From Sphaerochaeta sp. (lineage in GTDB: Bacteria; Spirochaetota; Spirochaetia; Sphaerochaetales; Sphaerochaetaceae), in assembly GCA_003456855.1 (NCBI GenBank), contig DMOO01000170.1:1-7771 (forward strand): a stretch of DNA of 7,771 nt, given 5' to 3'. Below, one piece after another: positions 1 through 6,677 of this stretch (within the stretch, counting starts at the first letter, position 1; every line of letters begins with the position of its first letter). The notes beneath the pieces are model-generated. The model ran no database searches. It saw only the letters and a list, made by a program, of their open reading frames with translations, and was not told the origin of the DNA. Made by a program: the position numbers and the translations under genes.

Positions 1-20
1 GCAAGGTGTCTAGATTTCAT
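1..20 (-). CDS. Start of a further gene, cut by the left edge
   Basis: An ATG (positions 20 to 18) opens a frame reading M-K-S-R-H-L before the window ends. It sits 18 nt after the stop of the foldase gene. A purine-rich Shine-Dalgarno stretch, AGAGGG, lies 5 nt before the ATG, which is good spacing. The short spacer suggests the gene belongs to the same transcript. Six codons are too few to identify a product, so the call rests on the ribosome binding site and operon spacing alone. Confidence 0.45.
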
Positions 21-38
21 TAATACCCTCTTCCCTTA

Positions 39-1070
39 TCAGTTGGTTGTCAGGTACTTGATTGAAGCCTGTGACTTCAGGTCAGCAATAAGGGCCATGT
101 AGGCGTTCTGATACTGGGTGTTGGCGTTCTGGTTTGCAAGATAGCTTGTGATGTAGTCACGGACAGTTGTGGTCTCTGTCGGTGATGTCTTGTCATCGAT
201 ACCAAGGATCTTTGCATCATTGTGGACGGAGACCTTGACGATATGGTAACCAGCAAGGCTCTCGATCACACCGCTGACCTCACCTGCATCAAGTGCGAAG
301 ACCTCGTTGAAGAAGTTCTCGCCCATGTAGGCCATTGTGTCACTGTCGTTGATTGACAGCCAACCGATCTCTCCGGCGGAGTTGATTGAGTCAGCATCAT
401 CTGAATACTGGGTTACAGCCTTCTCGAATGTGATCTTTCCGGCCTTGATCAGCTCGGAGACCTCTGTGGCCTCCTTCAAGGCAGCTTCCTTGTCCTCATC
501 GAACTTGAAGTAGATATGTGAGAGCTTCACGTTCTCAGGGCTGATGAATGTGGACTTGTTCTTCTTGTAGAAATCCTCGACGGCTGCTGTTGAAGGGGCG
601 ATGGCCTCATCTGTGAAGAAATCGGGCTTCATGTTCATGACATAGTTCTGGACAAGGTACTGCTGGGCAAGATATTCCTTGTAGTAATCGACATCAACAC
701 CAAGGTTTGTCTGGATCACATACTCGAACTGCTCGTCTGTAAGTGTCTGGCCGACCTGAGCCTCGATGTTTGCTCTCTGGGAAGCAAGGAGCTCGGCCTT
801 CTGCTCGTCAGTGAGTGTATAACCATCACGTTCCATTGCCTGGGTGAGGAGCTCATCTGAGATCATGGCATCAAGGACTGTAGCTGAGTCGAGGTTGTCG
901 CCATACTCTTCCTTGTACATTGCAAGATGCTCATCCAGCTCTTCCTGCGTGATGACCCTTGTCTTTGTCAGGTTGACTCTGACGATAGGTGTTGAGATTG
1001 CGCTGAATGCAGGCAATGCGAAGACGATGGCGAATACCAATGCCAATACTAATACGAATGCTCTCTTCAT
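39..1070 (-). CDS. Exported parvulin-type peptidyl-prolyl isomerase (SurA/PrsA-like foldase)
   Basis: The product is 343 aa and is predicted to catalyse cis-trans isomerisation of prolyl bonds in exported proteins, acting as a periplasmic foldase. Residues 1-24 form a signal peptide: Met-Lys-Arg, then a long hydrophobic stretch, then a signal peptidase I-like Ala-Phe-Ser-Ala. There is no lipobox cysteine, so it is not a PrsA-type lipoprotein. Residues about 37-170 are a helical SurA-N-like chaperone region rich in Glu and Gln. Residues about 178-282 are a rotamase domain with L-S-H-I (183-186), Y-S-D-D (222-225), G-E-I-G-W (233-237) and G-Y-H-I-V (274-278); both family histidines are present. 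ATG at 1070 is preferred because AAAGGAG (1079-1085) lies 8 nt upstream. The in-frame GTG at 1079 overlaps that site. The gene starts 5 nt after the stop of the upstream gene, which suggests translational coupling. The fold is well supported; the client proteins are unknown. Confidence 0.88.
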   Translation of the reverse strand: MKRAFVLVLALVFAIVFALPAFSAISTPIVRVNLTKTRVITQEELDEHLAMYKEEYGDNLDSATVLDAMISDELLTQAMERDGYTLTDEQKAELLASQRANIEAQVGQTLTDEQFEYVIQTNLGVDVDYYKEYLAQQYLVQNYVMNMKPDFFTDEAIAPSTAAVEDFYKKNKSTFISPENVKLSHIYFKFDEDKEAALKEATEVSELIKAGKITFEKAVTQYSDDADSINSAGEIGWLSINDSDTMAYMGENFFNEVFALDAGEVSGVIESLAGYHIVKVSVHNDAKILGIDDKTSPTETTTVRDYITSYLANQNANTQYQNAYMALIADLKSQASIKYLTTN

Positions 1071-1075
1071 CTTGA

Positions 1076-1507
1076 TCACTCCTTTAATCCGGATTCCACG
1101 TGCAGACGGCTTCCGACTGCATAGGCGTAGTTTCCATTCGGAAGAATGTCGGATACCTTGAGGTACATTCCCTCACTCTCCATGGTTCTCATGAGTGTCT
1201 GGAGAACACGAGCCTTTCTTCCGCAGTTCTTACTAATATAACAACTACAACGTTTTCCGGATACAGTTCCTGCTGCTTTTAGGAATTTTGAAACATTAGT
1301 CGGAATGTTCTTCGAGAAGTAGCCTGTGGCGCAGGAGATCACTACGACATAGTCAAAGAACGAGATTATCTTGCCCATCTCAAGGTTCATGTCAACGATC
1401 TCTACGATGTGGCCCTTGGAGGATAGTCCCTCGGCCATCTTGGATGCAAGCTCTTTCAGACGATTATCATTGTTGTCCTTTGCACAATATAAAACACAGA
1501 CTCTCAT
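1076..1507 (-). CDS. Small cysteine-rich protein with flavodoxin-like fold, function unknown
   Basis: The product is 143 aa with no signal peptide, so it is probably cytoplasmic. The strand-helix order resembles the flavodoxin-like family: strand 1 (M-R-V-C-V-L-Y-C, 1-8), helix about 15-31, strand 2 (33-38), strand 3 (D-Y-V-V-V-I-S, 52-58) and a helix near 72-80. The position where flavodoxins carry the Ser/Thr-Gly-x-Thr-Gly-Asn phosphate loop reads C-A-K-D-N-N-D-N instead, so classical FMN binding is doubtful. There are six cysteines (4, 8, 59, 87, 89, 95), three of them clustered as C-x-C-x5-C, which hints at a redox or metal role. ATG at 1507 follows a GGAG a few nt upstream. The stop lies 5 nt before the foldase ATG, so the two are probably cotranscribed. 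I recognise the fold type but not a named gene. Confidence 0.8.
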   Translation of the reverse strand: MRVCVLYCAKDNNDNRLKELASKMAEGLSSKGHIVEIVDMNLEMGKIISFFDYVVVISCATGYFSKNIPTNVSKFLKAAGTVSGKRCSCYISKNCGRKARVLQTLMRTMESEGMYLKVSDILPNGNYAYAVGSRLHVESGLKE

Positions 1508-1566
1508 CTCTACTCCATTTCCTTACCCTGTAAAGAAAAGAATTCTCAGGGCCTTTTTAGACAAAT

Positions 1567-1591
1567 TGGCCGCTCTGTTGACAGGCGGCCA
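1567..1591 (-). other. Intergenic hairpin between secG and the cysteine-rich gene
   Basis: TGGCCGC (1567-1573) pairs with GCGGCCA (1585-1591), and CTG (1575-1577) pairs with CAG (1582-1584) around a 4-nt loop. The result is a 10-bp stem with a single bulged base at 1574. In the direction of transcription it is followed by ATTTGTC and not a U-tract, so it is a weak candidate for an intrinsic terminator. It could instead be an mRNA processing or stability element. The structure is visible in the sequence; the role is inference. Confidence 0.6.
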
Positions 1592-1613
1592 TTCAATTGG
1601 GATGAATCCTCAA

Positions 1614-1985
1614 TTAGTTCGTTGTCGTTGATGACTCGGTTGTTGTCTCTGCAGTTGTCTCAGCAGTTGTCTCTGCAGCTGCTGTCTCAGTTGTGGTTGT
1701 GGTTGCAGTTGCTGCAGCCTGTGAGCTGAGTGAGCTGAGAACAGAAGAATCAGAGGACTTGTTCACGAATGCAACAAGGATTGCAAGCACGATGAATGCT
1801 GCAACTGTGATTCCAGTGATCTTGTTCATGACTCTGTTTGACTGTCCGCCGAATGCAGTGTCGCTGTTTCCTCCGAAGATGCCACCGAGACCGGTGTTGT
1901 CCTCGCTCCGGATTGAGACAAGGAAGATCAGAAGAAGGCTGACCAGAACGAAAAGAACCAAAAGAATGATACTCAAAACTGCCAT
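1614..1985 (-). CDS. secG: SecG preprotein translocase subunit with Thr-rich C-terminal tail
   Basis: SecG is the small integral membrane subunit that assists SecYEG-dependent protein export in the inner membrane. The product is 123 aa. It has two hydrophobic segments (about 3-24 and 56-75) joined by the typical Gly-rich loop (G-L-G-G-I-F-G-G, 32-39, then F-G-G at 45-47, then N-K-I-T at 54-57). Residues 76-123 are a low-complexity tail of Thr, Ala, Glu and Ser, including an A-E-T-T repeat. By the E. coli SecG topology this tail would face the periplasm. The ATG at 1985 is chosen because the SecG homology begins there; an upstream in-frame start at 2102 would add out-of-family sequence that overlaps tpiA. 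The ribosome site (GGTAGG) is weak, and tpiA ends 19 nt upstream, so coupling to tpiA translation is likely. Confidence 0.92.
   Translation of the reverse strand: MAVLSIILLVLFVLVSLLLIFLVSIRSEDNTGLGGIFGGNSDTAFGGQSNRVMNKITGITVAAFIVLAILVAFVNKSSDSSVLSSLSSQAAATATTTTTETAAAETTAETTAETTTESSTTTN
1642..1677 (-). repeat. Three tandem 12-bp units in the 3' end of secG
   Basis: On the plus strand the unit GTTGTCTCTGCA occurs at 1642-1653, as GTTGTCTCAGCA at 1654-1665 (one difference) and again at 1666-1677, with a decayed continuation to about 1689. It encodes the A-E-T-T repeats of the SecG tail. The unit length is a multiple of three, so gain or loss of copies would keep the frame. It probably arose by replication slippage. 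Confidence 0.8.
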
Positions 1986-2004
1986 ATTATACCTACCATT
2001 ACAA

Positions 2005-2751
2005 TCAGCAATTGATGATCGGGAGGAACTGCTCAAGTGTGAGAGATGCCCCACCAACCAGTGCACCGTCGATGTGCTCCCAAGCCATAAGCTCCTTGAC
2101 ATTCGAAGGCTTCACTGAACCACCATACTGTATAATCTGTTTTTCTGCAACATCCTTGCCGAATTTCTTCTCAATAAGAGAGCGGATATATGCATGTGCG
2201 GAGTTGGCATCTGCAGGTGTTGCAGTCTTGCCTGTTCCGATAGCCCAGACCGGCTCATATGCGATTGTGATGTGAGCCATCTGCTCTGGTGTGACACCAT
2301 CGAGACAGATGTTGACCTGATCAGCCAGAACCTGCTCGAGCTTTCCGCCTTCCCTCTCCTCCAGAGTCTCACCGACACAGAGGTCGATGTCCATTCCGTT
2401 GGCAAGTGCGAAGAGAACCTTCTTGTTGATGAACTCGTTTGTCTCACCGTAGTAGGATCTTCTCTCGCTGTGTCCGAGGATGACTGTGTTGACGCCGATG
2501 TCCTTCAGCATTGCGCATGAGATCTCACCGGTGTATGCGCCCTTCTCGTGGTCGTTGACGTTCTGGGCAGCAACGATGACGTTGGAACCCTTTGTTGCCT
2601 CGACGACTGCTGGAAGGCAGACGGATGTAGGAGCGACCATGACCTTGACCTTGGCGTCCTTTGTAGCCTTTGCAAGCTCTGATGCATACTTGGCGGCCTC
2701 ACTTGGCACAAGATTCATCTTCCAGTTTCCTGCAATGTATAACTGTCTCAT
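2005..2751 (-). CDS. tpiA: Triose-phosphate isomerase
   Basis: The enzyme interconverts dihydroxyacetone phosphate and glyceraldehyde 3-phosphate in cytosolic glycolysis and gluconeogenesis. The product is 248 aa, normal for the family and full length. The visible active-site elements are G-N-W-K-M-N at 8-13 (Lys11), L-G-H-S-E-R-R at 92-98 (electrophile His94), A-Y-E-P-V-W-A-I-G-T-G-K at 164-175 (catalytic Glu166 and flexible loop 6), Y-G-G-S-V at 209-213 and the phosphate-binding L-V-G-G-A at 231-235. ATG at 2751 starts the conserved first beta strand and follows AGAGG at good spacing. The neighbours pgk and gap are consecutive pathway steps, and secG follows after only 19 nt. The stop is TGA. 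Confidence 0.98.
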   Translation of the reverse strand: MRQLYIAGNWKMNLVPSEAAKYASELAKATKDAKVKVMVAPTSVCLPAVVEATKGSNVIVAAQNVNDHEKGAYTGEISCAMLKDIGVNTVILGHSERRSYYGETNEFINKKVLFALANGMDIDLCVGETLEEREGGKLEQVLADQVNICLDGVTPEQMAHITIAYEPVWAIGTGKTATPADANSAHAYIRSLIEKKFGKDVAEKQIIQYGGSVKPSNVKELMAWEHIDGALVGGASLTLEQFLPIINC

Positions 2752-2785
2752 ATATAACCTCTTAAATTAATTTCAAATTAAACAG

Positions 2786-2820
2786 CTATCGCCGCCCTGC
2801 CTATGCAAAGCGGCGAATAG
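2786..2820 (-). other. Intergenic hairpin between pgk and tpiA
   Basis: TCGCCGC (2789-2795) pairs with GCGGCGA (2810-2816). The stem continues outward as CTA/TAG after one bulged A (2817). Inward it continues across a 2x2 internal loop to TGC/GCA around a CTAT loop. Downstream on the transcript comes AGCTGTTTAATTT, which is not a clean U-tract. It may modulate tpiA relative to pgk by partial termination, processing or mRNA stability. The structure is seen; the role is inferred. Confidence 0.6.
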
Positions 2821-2829
2821 TTTGAAAGC

Positions 2830-4011
2830 TTACTTCTCCAGAGCCTTGATGCCAGGAAGGGTCTTGCCCTCCAGGAACTCGAGAGATGCACCACCGCCTG
2901 TTGAGACGTGGCTGATCTTTGCTGCAAGACCGAACTTGTTGATGGCTGCAACTGAATCTCCGCCACCGACGACTGTTGTTGCGTTGGAAGCGGCAAGAGC
3001 CTTGGCGACATCCTCTGTGCCCTTTGCGAATGAAGCGAACTCGAAGACTCCCATCGGTCCGTTCCAGACGACTGACTTAGCAGTTGCGAGCTCGTCGACG
3101 ATCATCTTTGTTGTCTTAGGACCAATGTCCATGCCCATCAGGTTCTCCGGGATGTCGGTTGCATCGACTGTGATAGGTGCAGCATCCTCAGCGAAGTTCT
3201 CAGCGCAGATGTGGTCAACAGGAAGGATGACCTTGACGCCCTTGGCCTTTGCGGCTGCAAGGAAGTTCTTTGCTGTCTCGATGTAGTCATCCTCGACCAG
3301 GGACTTGCCGATCTGGTGTCCGAGGACCTTGAGGAATGTGTAAGCCATGCCGCCACCGATGACGATTGTGTCACAGGTCTTGACCAGAGACTCCAGGACG
3401 GAGATCTTGGATGAAACCTTCGATCCGCCGATGATTGCGACGAAAGGCTTTGCCGGATTCTCAAGAAGAGGAGCCATGAACTTGACTTCCTTCTCGATCA
3501 GGAAACCTGCGTATGATGGCAGATAGTGGGAGACACCCTCTGTTGAAGCGTGGGCTCTGTGGGCTGTTCCGAAAGCATCGTTGACATAGACGTCACCGTA
3601 GGAAGCGAGCTCCTTTGCGAACTCTGGGTTGTTAGCCTCTTCATCAGGATAGAATCTGCAGTTCTCAAGCAGAAGGACTTCACCGGCCTTGAGGGAGGCG
3701 ACTTCCTTCTTGACCTCGTCTCCGATGACATCAGGAGCGACCTTGACCGGTCTTCCGAGCAGCTCCTCGAACTTCTTTCCTACTGGAACCATTGAGAAGT
3801 CAGGGTTCTTCTTTCCCTTTGGTCTTCCGAAGTGGCTCATCACGACAAGTGAAGCACCTGGCTGTGAAAGGATGTAGTTGATTGTAGGAAGTGCGGCGAC
3901 GATTCTGGTTGCGTCTGTAACCTTGCCTTCCTTGAGTGGGACGTTGAAGTCTACGCGGATGAGGACTCTCTTGTTCTTGAGGTCAGCCTCTCTGATTGTA
4001 TTAAGAACCAT
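2830..4011 (-). CDS. pgk: Phosphoglycerate kinase
   Basis: The enzyme transfers the acyl phosphate of 1,3-bisphosphoglycerate to ADP, the first ATP-yielding step of glycolysis, in the cytosol. The product is 393 aa, the usual monofunctional length. Family motifs appear in order: R-V-D-F-N-V-P (19-25) and S-H-F-G-R-P (59-64) in the substrate-binding N-domain, D-A-F-G-T-A-H-R-A (145-153), G-G-S-K-V-S-S-K (195-202), W-N-G-P-M-G-V-F-E (316-324), G-G-G-D-S (349-353) and S-T-G-G-G-A-S (370-376) in the nucleotide-binding C-domain. ATG at 4011 is chosen because an AGGAG site lies just upstream and the protein family begins there. An in-frame ATG at 4056 would add 15 unrelated residues and place the ribosome site inside the gene. 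It lies between gap and tpiA, with hairpins in both flanking spacers. Confidence 0.98.
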   Translation of the reverse strand: MVLNTIREADLKNKRVLIRVDFNVPLKEGKVTDATRIVAALPTINYILSQPGASLVVMSHFGRPKGKKNPDFSMVPVGKKFEELLGRPVKVAPDVIGDEVKKEVASLKAGEVLLLENCRFYPDEEANNPEFAKELASYGDVYVNDAFGTAHRAHASTEGVSHYLPSYAGFLIEKEVKFMAPLLENPAKPFVAIIGGSKVSSKISVLESLVKTCDTIVIGGGMAYTFLKVLGHQIGKSLVEDDYIETAKNFLAAAKAKGVKVILPVDHICAENFAEDAAPITVDATDIPENLMGMDIGPKTTKMIVDELATAKSVVWNGPMGVFEFASFAKGTEDVAKALAASNATTVVGGGDSVAAINKFGLAAKISHVSTGGGASLEFLEGKTLPGIKALEK

Positions 4012-4058
4012 TTTATTCTCCTGAAACGATTTGAATTGTTGACAAGTGTCTAACATGA

Positions 4059-4086
4059 TTCAGGCCTGCCCAACGGCAGGCCTGAA
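4059..4086 (-). other. Perfect 12-bp hairpin between gap and pgk
   Basis: TTCAGGCCTGCC (4059-4070) is followed by a 4-nt loop (4071-4074) and its exact reverse complement GGCAGGCCTGAA (4075-4086). The stem starts 16 nt after the gap stop codon. No U-tract follows; the transcript continues TCATGTTAGAC. This is the strongest hairpin in the window. Plausible roles are partial termination, or protection of the gap message 3' end after cleavage so that gap product exceeds pgk product. No -35/-10 pair with normal spacing was found between it and pgk, which argues for readthrough. Confidence 0.75.
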
Positions 4087-4102
4087 ACTTGGCGGCTTAG
4101 AT

Positions 4103-5155
<1,053 letters not shown>

Positions 5156-5172
<17 letters not shown>

Positions 5173-5212
5173 TAAAACCACTAATATTTAACTATCGAAA
5201 CTAGACTAATAT
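5156..5212 (-). repeat. Three spaced direct repeats (ATATTAGT) over the gap promoter
   Basis: The exact 8-mer ACTAATAT (ATATTAGT on the transcribed side) occurs at 5156-5163, 5180-5187 and 5205-5212, with starts 24 and 25 bp apart. The one nearest gap lies between the proposed -35 and -10 boxes, the middle one 8 bp upstream of the -35, and the third further out. The bases after each copy are also loosely alike (T-rich, then a GTT), so the region may be a decayed 24-25-bp tandem repeat. Regular placement over a promoter suggests binding sites for a regulator. AT-richness raises the chance of coincidence. Confidence 0.55.
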
Positions 5213-5226
5213 GAACTCATTCACAT

Positions 5227-6546
5227 CTACTCGTCCGATCCGATCTGGGTGTTCCACAGGGAGTTGAAATCCATGTTGAATCCCCTCAGAAGGCTAAGCA
5301 CGAAGGCACTCGATGCCTTGTGTATGTCCCTCGGCACCATCTGTCCATCGGTGATGAACAGAAGCGGCACATGTCTGTCGTGGCAGATGGACAGGATGTT
5401 TCCAATCGTCTGCGTCTCGTCGGCCTTCGTGACGATGACTGAGACAATGTTGAACATCCTGAACTGCTCGAAGACCTTGTCGATGTCGATCTTCTTCATC
5501 GAGGCGCTCACCGCCAGATAGCACTTGGTGTTCTTCTTGTCAGGGACGTTCAGCATGGTCTGGAGCTTTACGTTGAGCTCATTGTCACGCGGGCTCCTTC
5601 CGATAGTGTCTATCAGAATCAGCTCGGCATCGTTGCTCTGCTCCAGAGCCTCGAAGAACTGCGCCTCGTCGTCCGCACGGAGAACCGGGATGTTCAAGGC
5701 CTTCCCGAAGGCGTCTATCTGCTCGTAGGCCCCTACCCTGAACGAATCCATCGTGATGATCCTGACCTTCTTGCGCATCTCCTCAGGTGGGATGGTGCCG
5801 TAGATGGCTGCGATCTTGGCGATGGTGGTCGTCTTGCCCACACCGGTCGGGCCCACAAGGGCGAAGACCTTAGGCGGGTGAAGCTGGCTGTTATGGTCGA
5901 TGTCTACGGAACCGACGATCCTGTCCACGATCAGAAGCTCGAACTCGTTCCTTGTGGGGACCGCAGGCAGTGCCGGGTCAAGCTGCTTGTGAAGGTCATC
6001 GATTATCCACTTGATGTAGCTTTCCGAGAAGTCGTTGAGTGAAAGCACAGACCTGGCGTGCTCCATCAGCGGTGCAAGAGGATCCTCAGGCTCCCCCTCA
6101 TCTTCAGCCTTGACCTCCTCAGAGGTCTCCTCTGTTTCCGGCTCGTCCGCCTCTACAGGCTCTGAAGCCTCATCTACGGGCTCCTCTGAAGAGACGATCT
6201 CCTCATCCGGCTCATCCGGTTCGAGTGCAGGATCCGGTGTATTTGATTCAGGATCAGGGGTATAGGCCTCACGCTCGAAGCGCCTCATGTCCTTGTCGTC
6301 CTCTATATCCTTCTTGCTTGGTGCTGTATCTTTTGGAGCTGCCTTCTGTGGCTTTGGAGCCTGCTTCTCAGGCTCTTCCCCGACCAGGAAGCATGTAAGC
6401 TCGCAGTGCTTCTTCTTTCCAATGCCCATGAAGCCCTTTGAGACGACATCCTTTCTGCTGTGTATGCGGATACGGTCGCCGTACTGGCTTCTGGCCTGTT
6501 TCACTGCGTCTTCATATGTAGGTGCAACTATGGTTATACAATTCAA
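5227..6546 (-). CDS. flhF: FlhF-like SRP-type GTPase
   Basis: FlhF is a cytosolic and membrane-associated GTPase of the SRP54/FtsY family that sets the place and number of flagella, normally with FlhG. The product is 439 aa. Residues 1-55 form the FlhF-type N-domain (A-P-T-Y-E-D-A at 8-14, then M-G-I-G-K-K-K at 40-46). Residues about 57-156 are a very acidic, Pro-rich linker. Residues about 160-215 are a helical bundle. The G domain follows: P-loop G-P-T-G-V-G-K-T-T-T (232-241), D-S-F-R-V-G-A-Y-E-Q (267-276), D-T-I-G-R-S (313-318, usually D-T-A-G-R), T-K-A-D (373-376) and D-G-Q-M-V-P (400-405). No M-domain is present, so it is not SRP54. The start is TTG at 6546, supported by GGAGG (6553-6557) 6 nt upstream. 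Its neighbours are hslU and gap, with none of the usual flhA or flhG. All GTPase motifs look intact. Confidence 0.88.
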   Translation of the reverse strand: MNCITIVAPTYEDAVKQARSQYGDRIRIHSRKDVVSKGFMGIGKKKHCELTCFLVGEEPEKQAPKPQKAAPKDTAPSKKDIEDDKDMRRFEREAYTPDPESNTPDPALEPDEPDEEIVSSEEPVDEASEPVEADEPETEETSEEVKAEDEGEPEDPLAPLMEHARSVLSLNDFSESYIKWIIDDLHKQLDPALPAVPTRNEFELLIVDRIVGSVDIDHNSQLHPPKVFALVGPTGVGKTTTIAKIAAIYGTIPPEEMRKKVRIITMDSFRVGAYEQIDAFGKALNIPVLRADDEAQFFEALEQSNDAELILIDTIGRSPRDNELNVKLQTMLNVPDKKNTKCYLAVSASMKKIDIDKVFEQFRMFNIVSVIVTKADETQTIGNILSICHDRHVPLLFITDGQMVPRDIHKASSAFVLSLLRGFNMDFNSLWNTQIGSDE

Positions 6547-6623
6547 TTGCCGCCTCCGAAGTACAATATTCCTATGTTTTCCCTTTAATTAGAATACCAC
6601 CAACTGCGAAACAAGGCTAGTAC

Positions 6624-6657
6624 CAGACCCGCCTGAAAGTAACTTCTTGCGGGTCTG
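6624..6657 (-). other. Hairpin in the hslU-flhF spacer, possible hslU terminator
   Basis: CAGACCCGC (6624-6632) pairs exactly with GCGGGTCTG (6649-6657). The 16-nt loop holds a further weak GAAG/CTTTC pairing. It begins 20 nt after the hslU stop. The bases that follow (GTACTAGCC) are not a U-tract, so intrinsic termination would be atypical. The remaining spacer down to flhF holds a purine-rich stretch and the flhF ribosome site; no convincing promoter was found there. Confidence 0.6.
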
Positions 6658-6677
6658 ATAGTTATAAATTGAGAAAA

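Noticed and set aside
1071..1079. GTG start for the foldase at 1079, overlapping the previous stop
   Set aside because: The GTG overlaps the AAAGGAG ribosome site itself; the ATG at 1070 is 8 nt downstream and begins a standard signal peptide.
1986..2102. Upstream in-frame start for secG at 2102
   Set aside because: The added 39 residues would overlap the 3' end of tpiA and do not look like SecG; the homology begins at the ATG at 1985.
4039..4044. TTGACA on the plus strand between pgk and gap
   Set aside because: No -10 box at 16-18 bp spacing (that position is the GC-rich hairpin), and no plus-strand gene follows.
6035..6265. Plus-strand open frame with a very Ser/Gly-rich product
   Set aside because: It is the antisense of the acidic FlhF linker; the Ser/Gly composition is what Glu/Asp/Pro codons give on the other strand. 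No ribosome site or family resemblance.
5227..6546. The GTPase as SRP54 (Ffh) or FtsY instead of FlhF
   Set aside because: There is no methionine-rich M domain as in Ffh, and the N-domain with A-P-T-Y-E-D-A plus a C-terminal G domain ending the protein fits FlhF better than FtsY.
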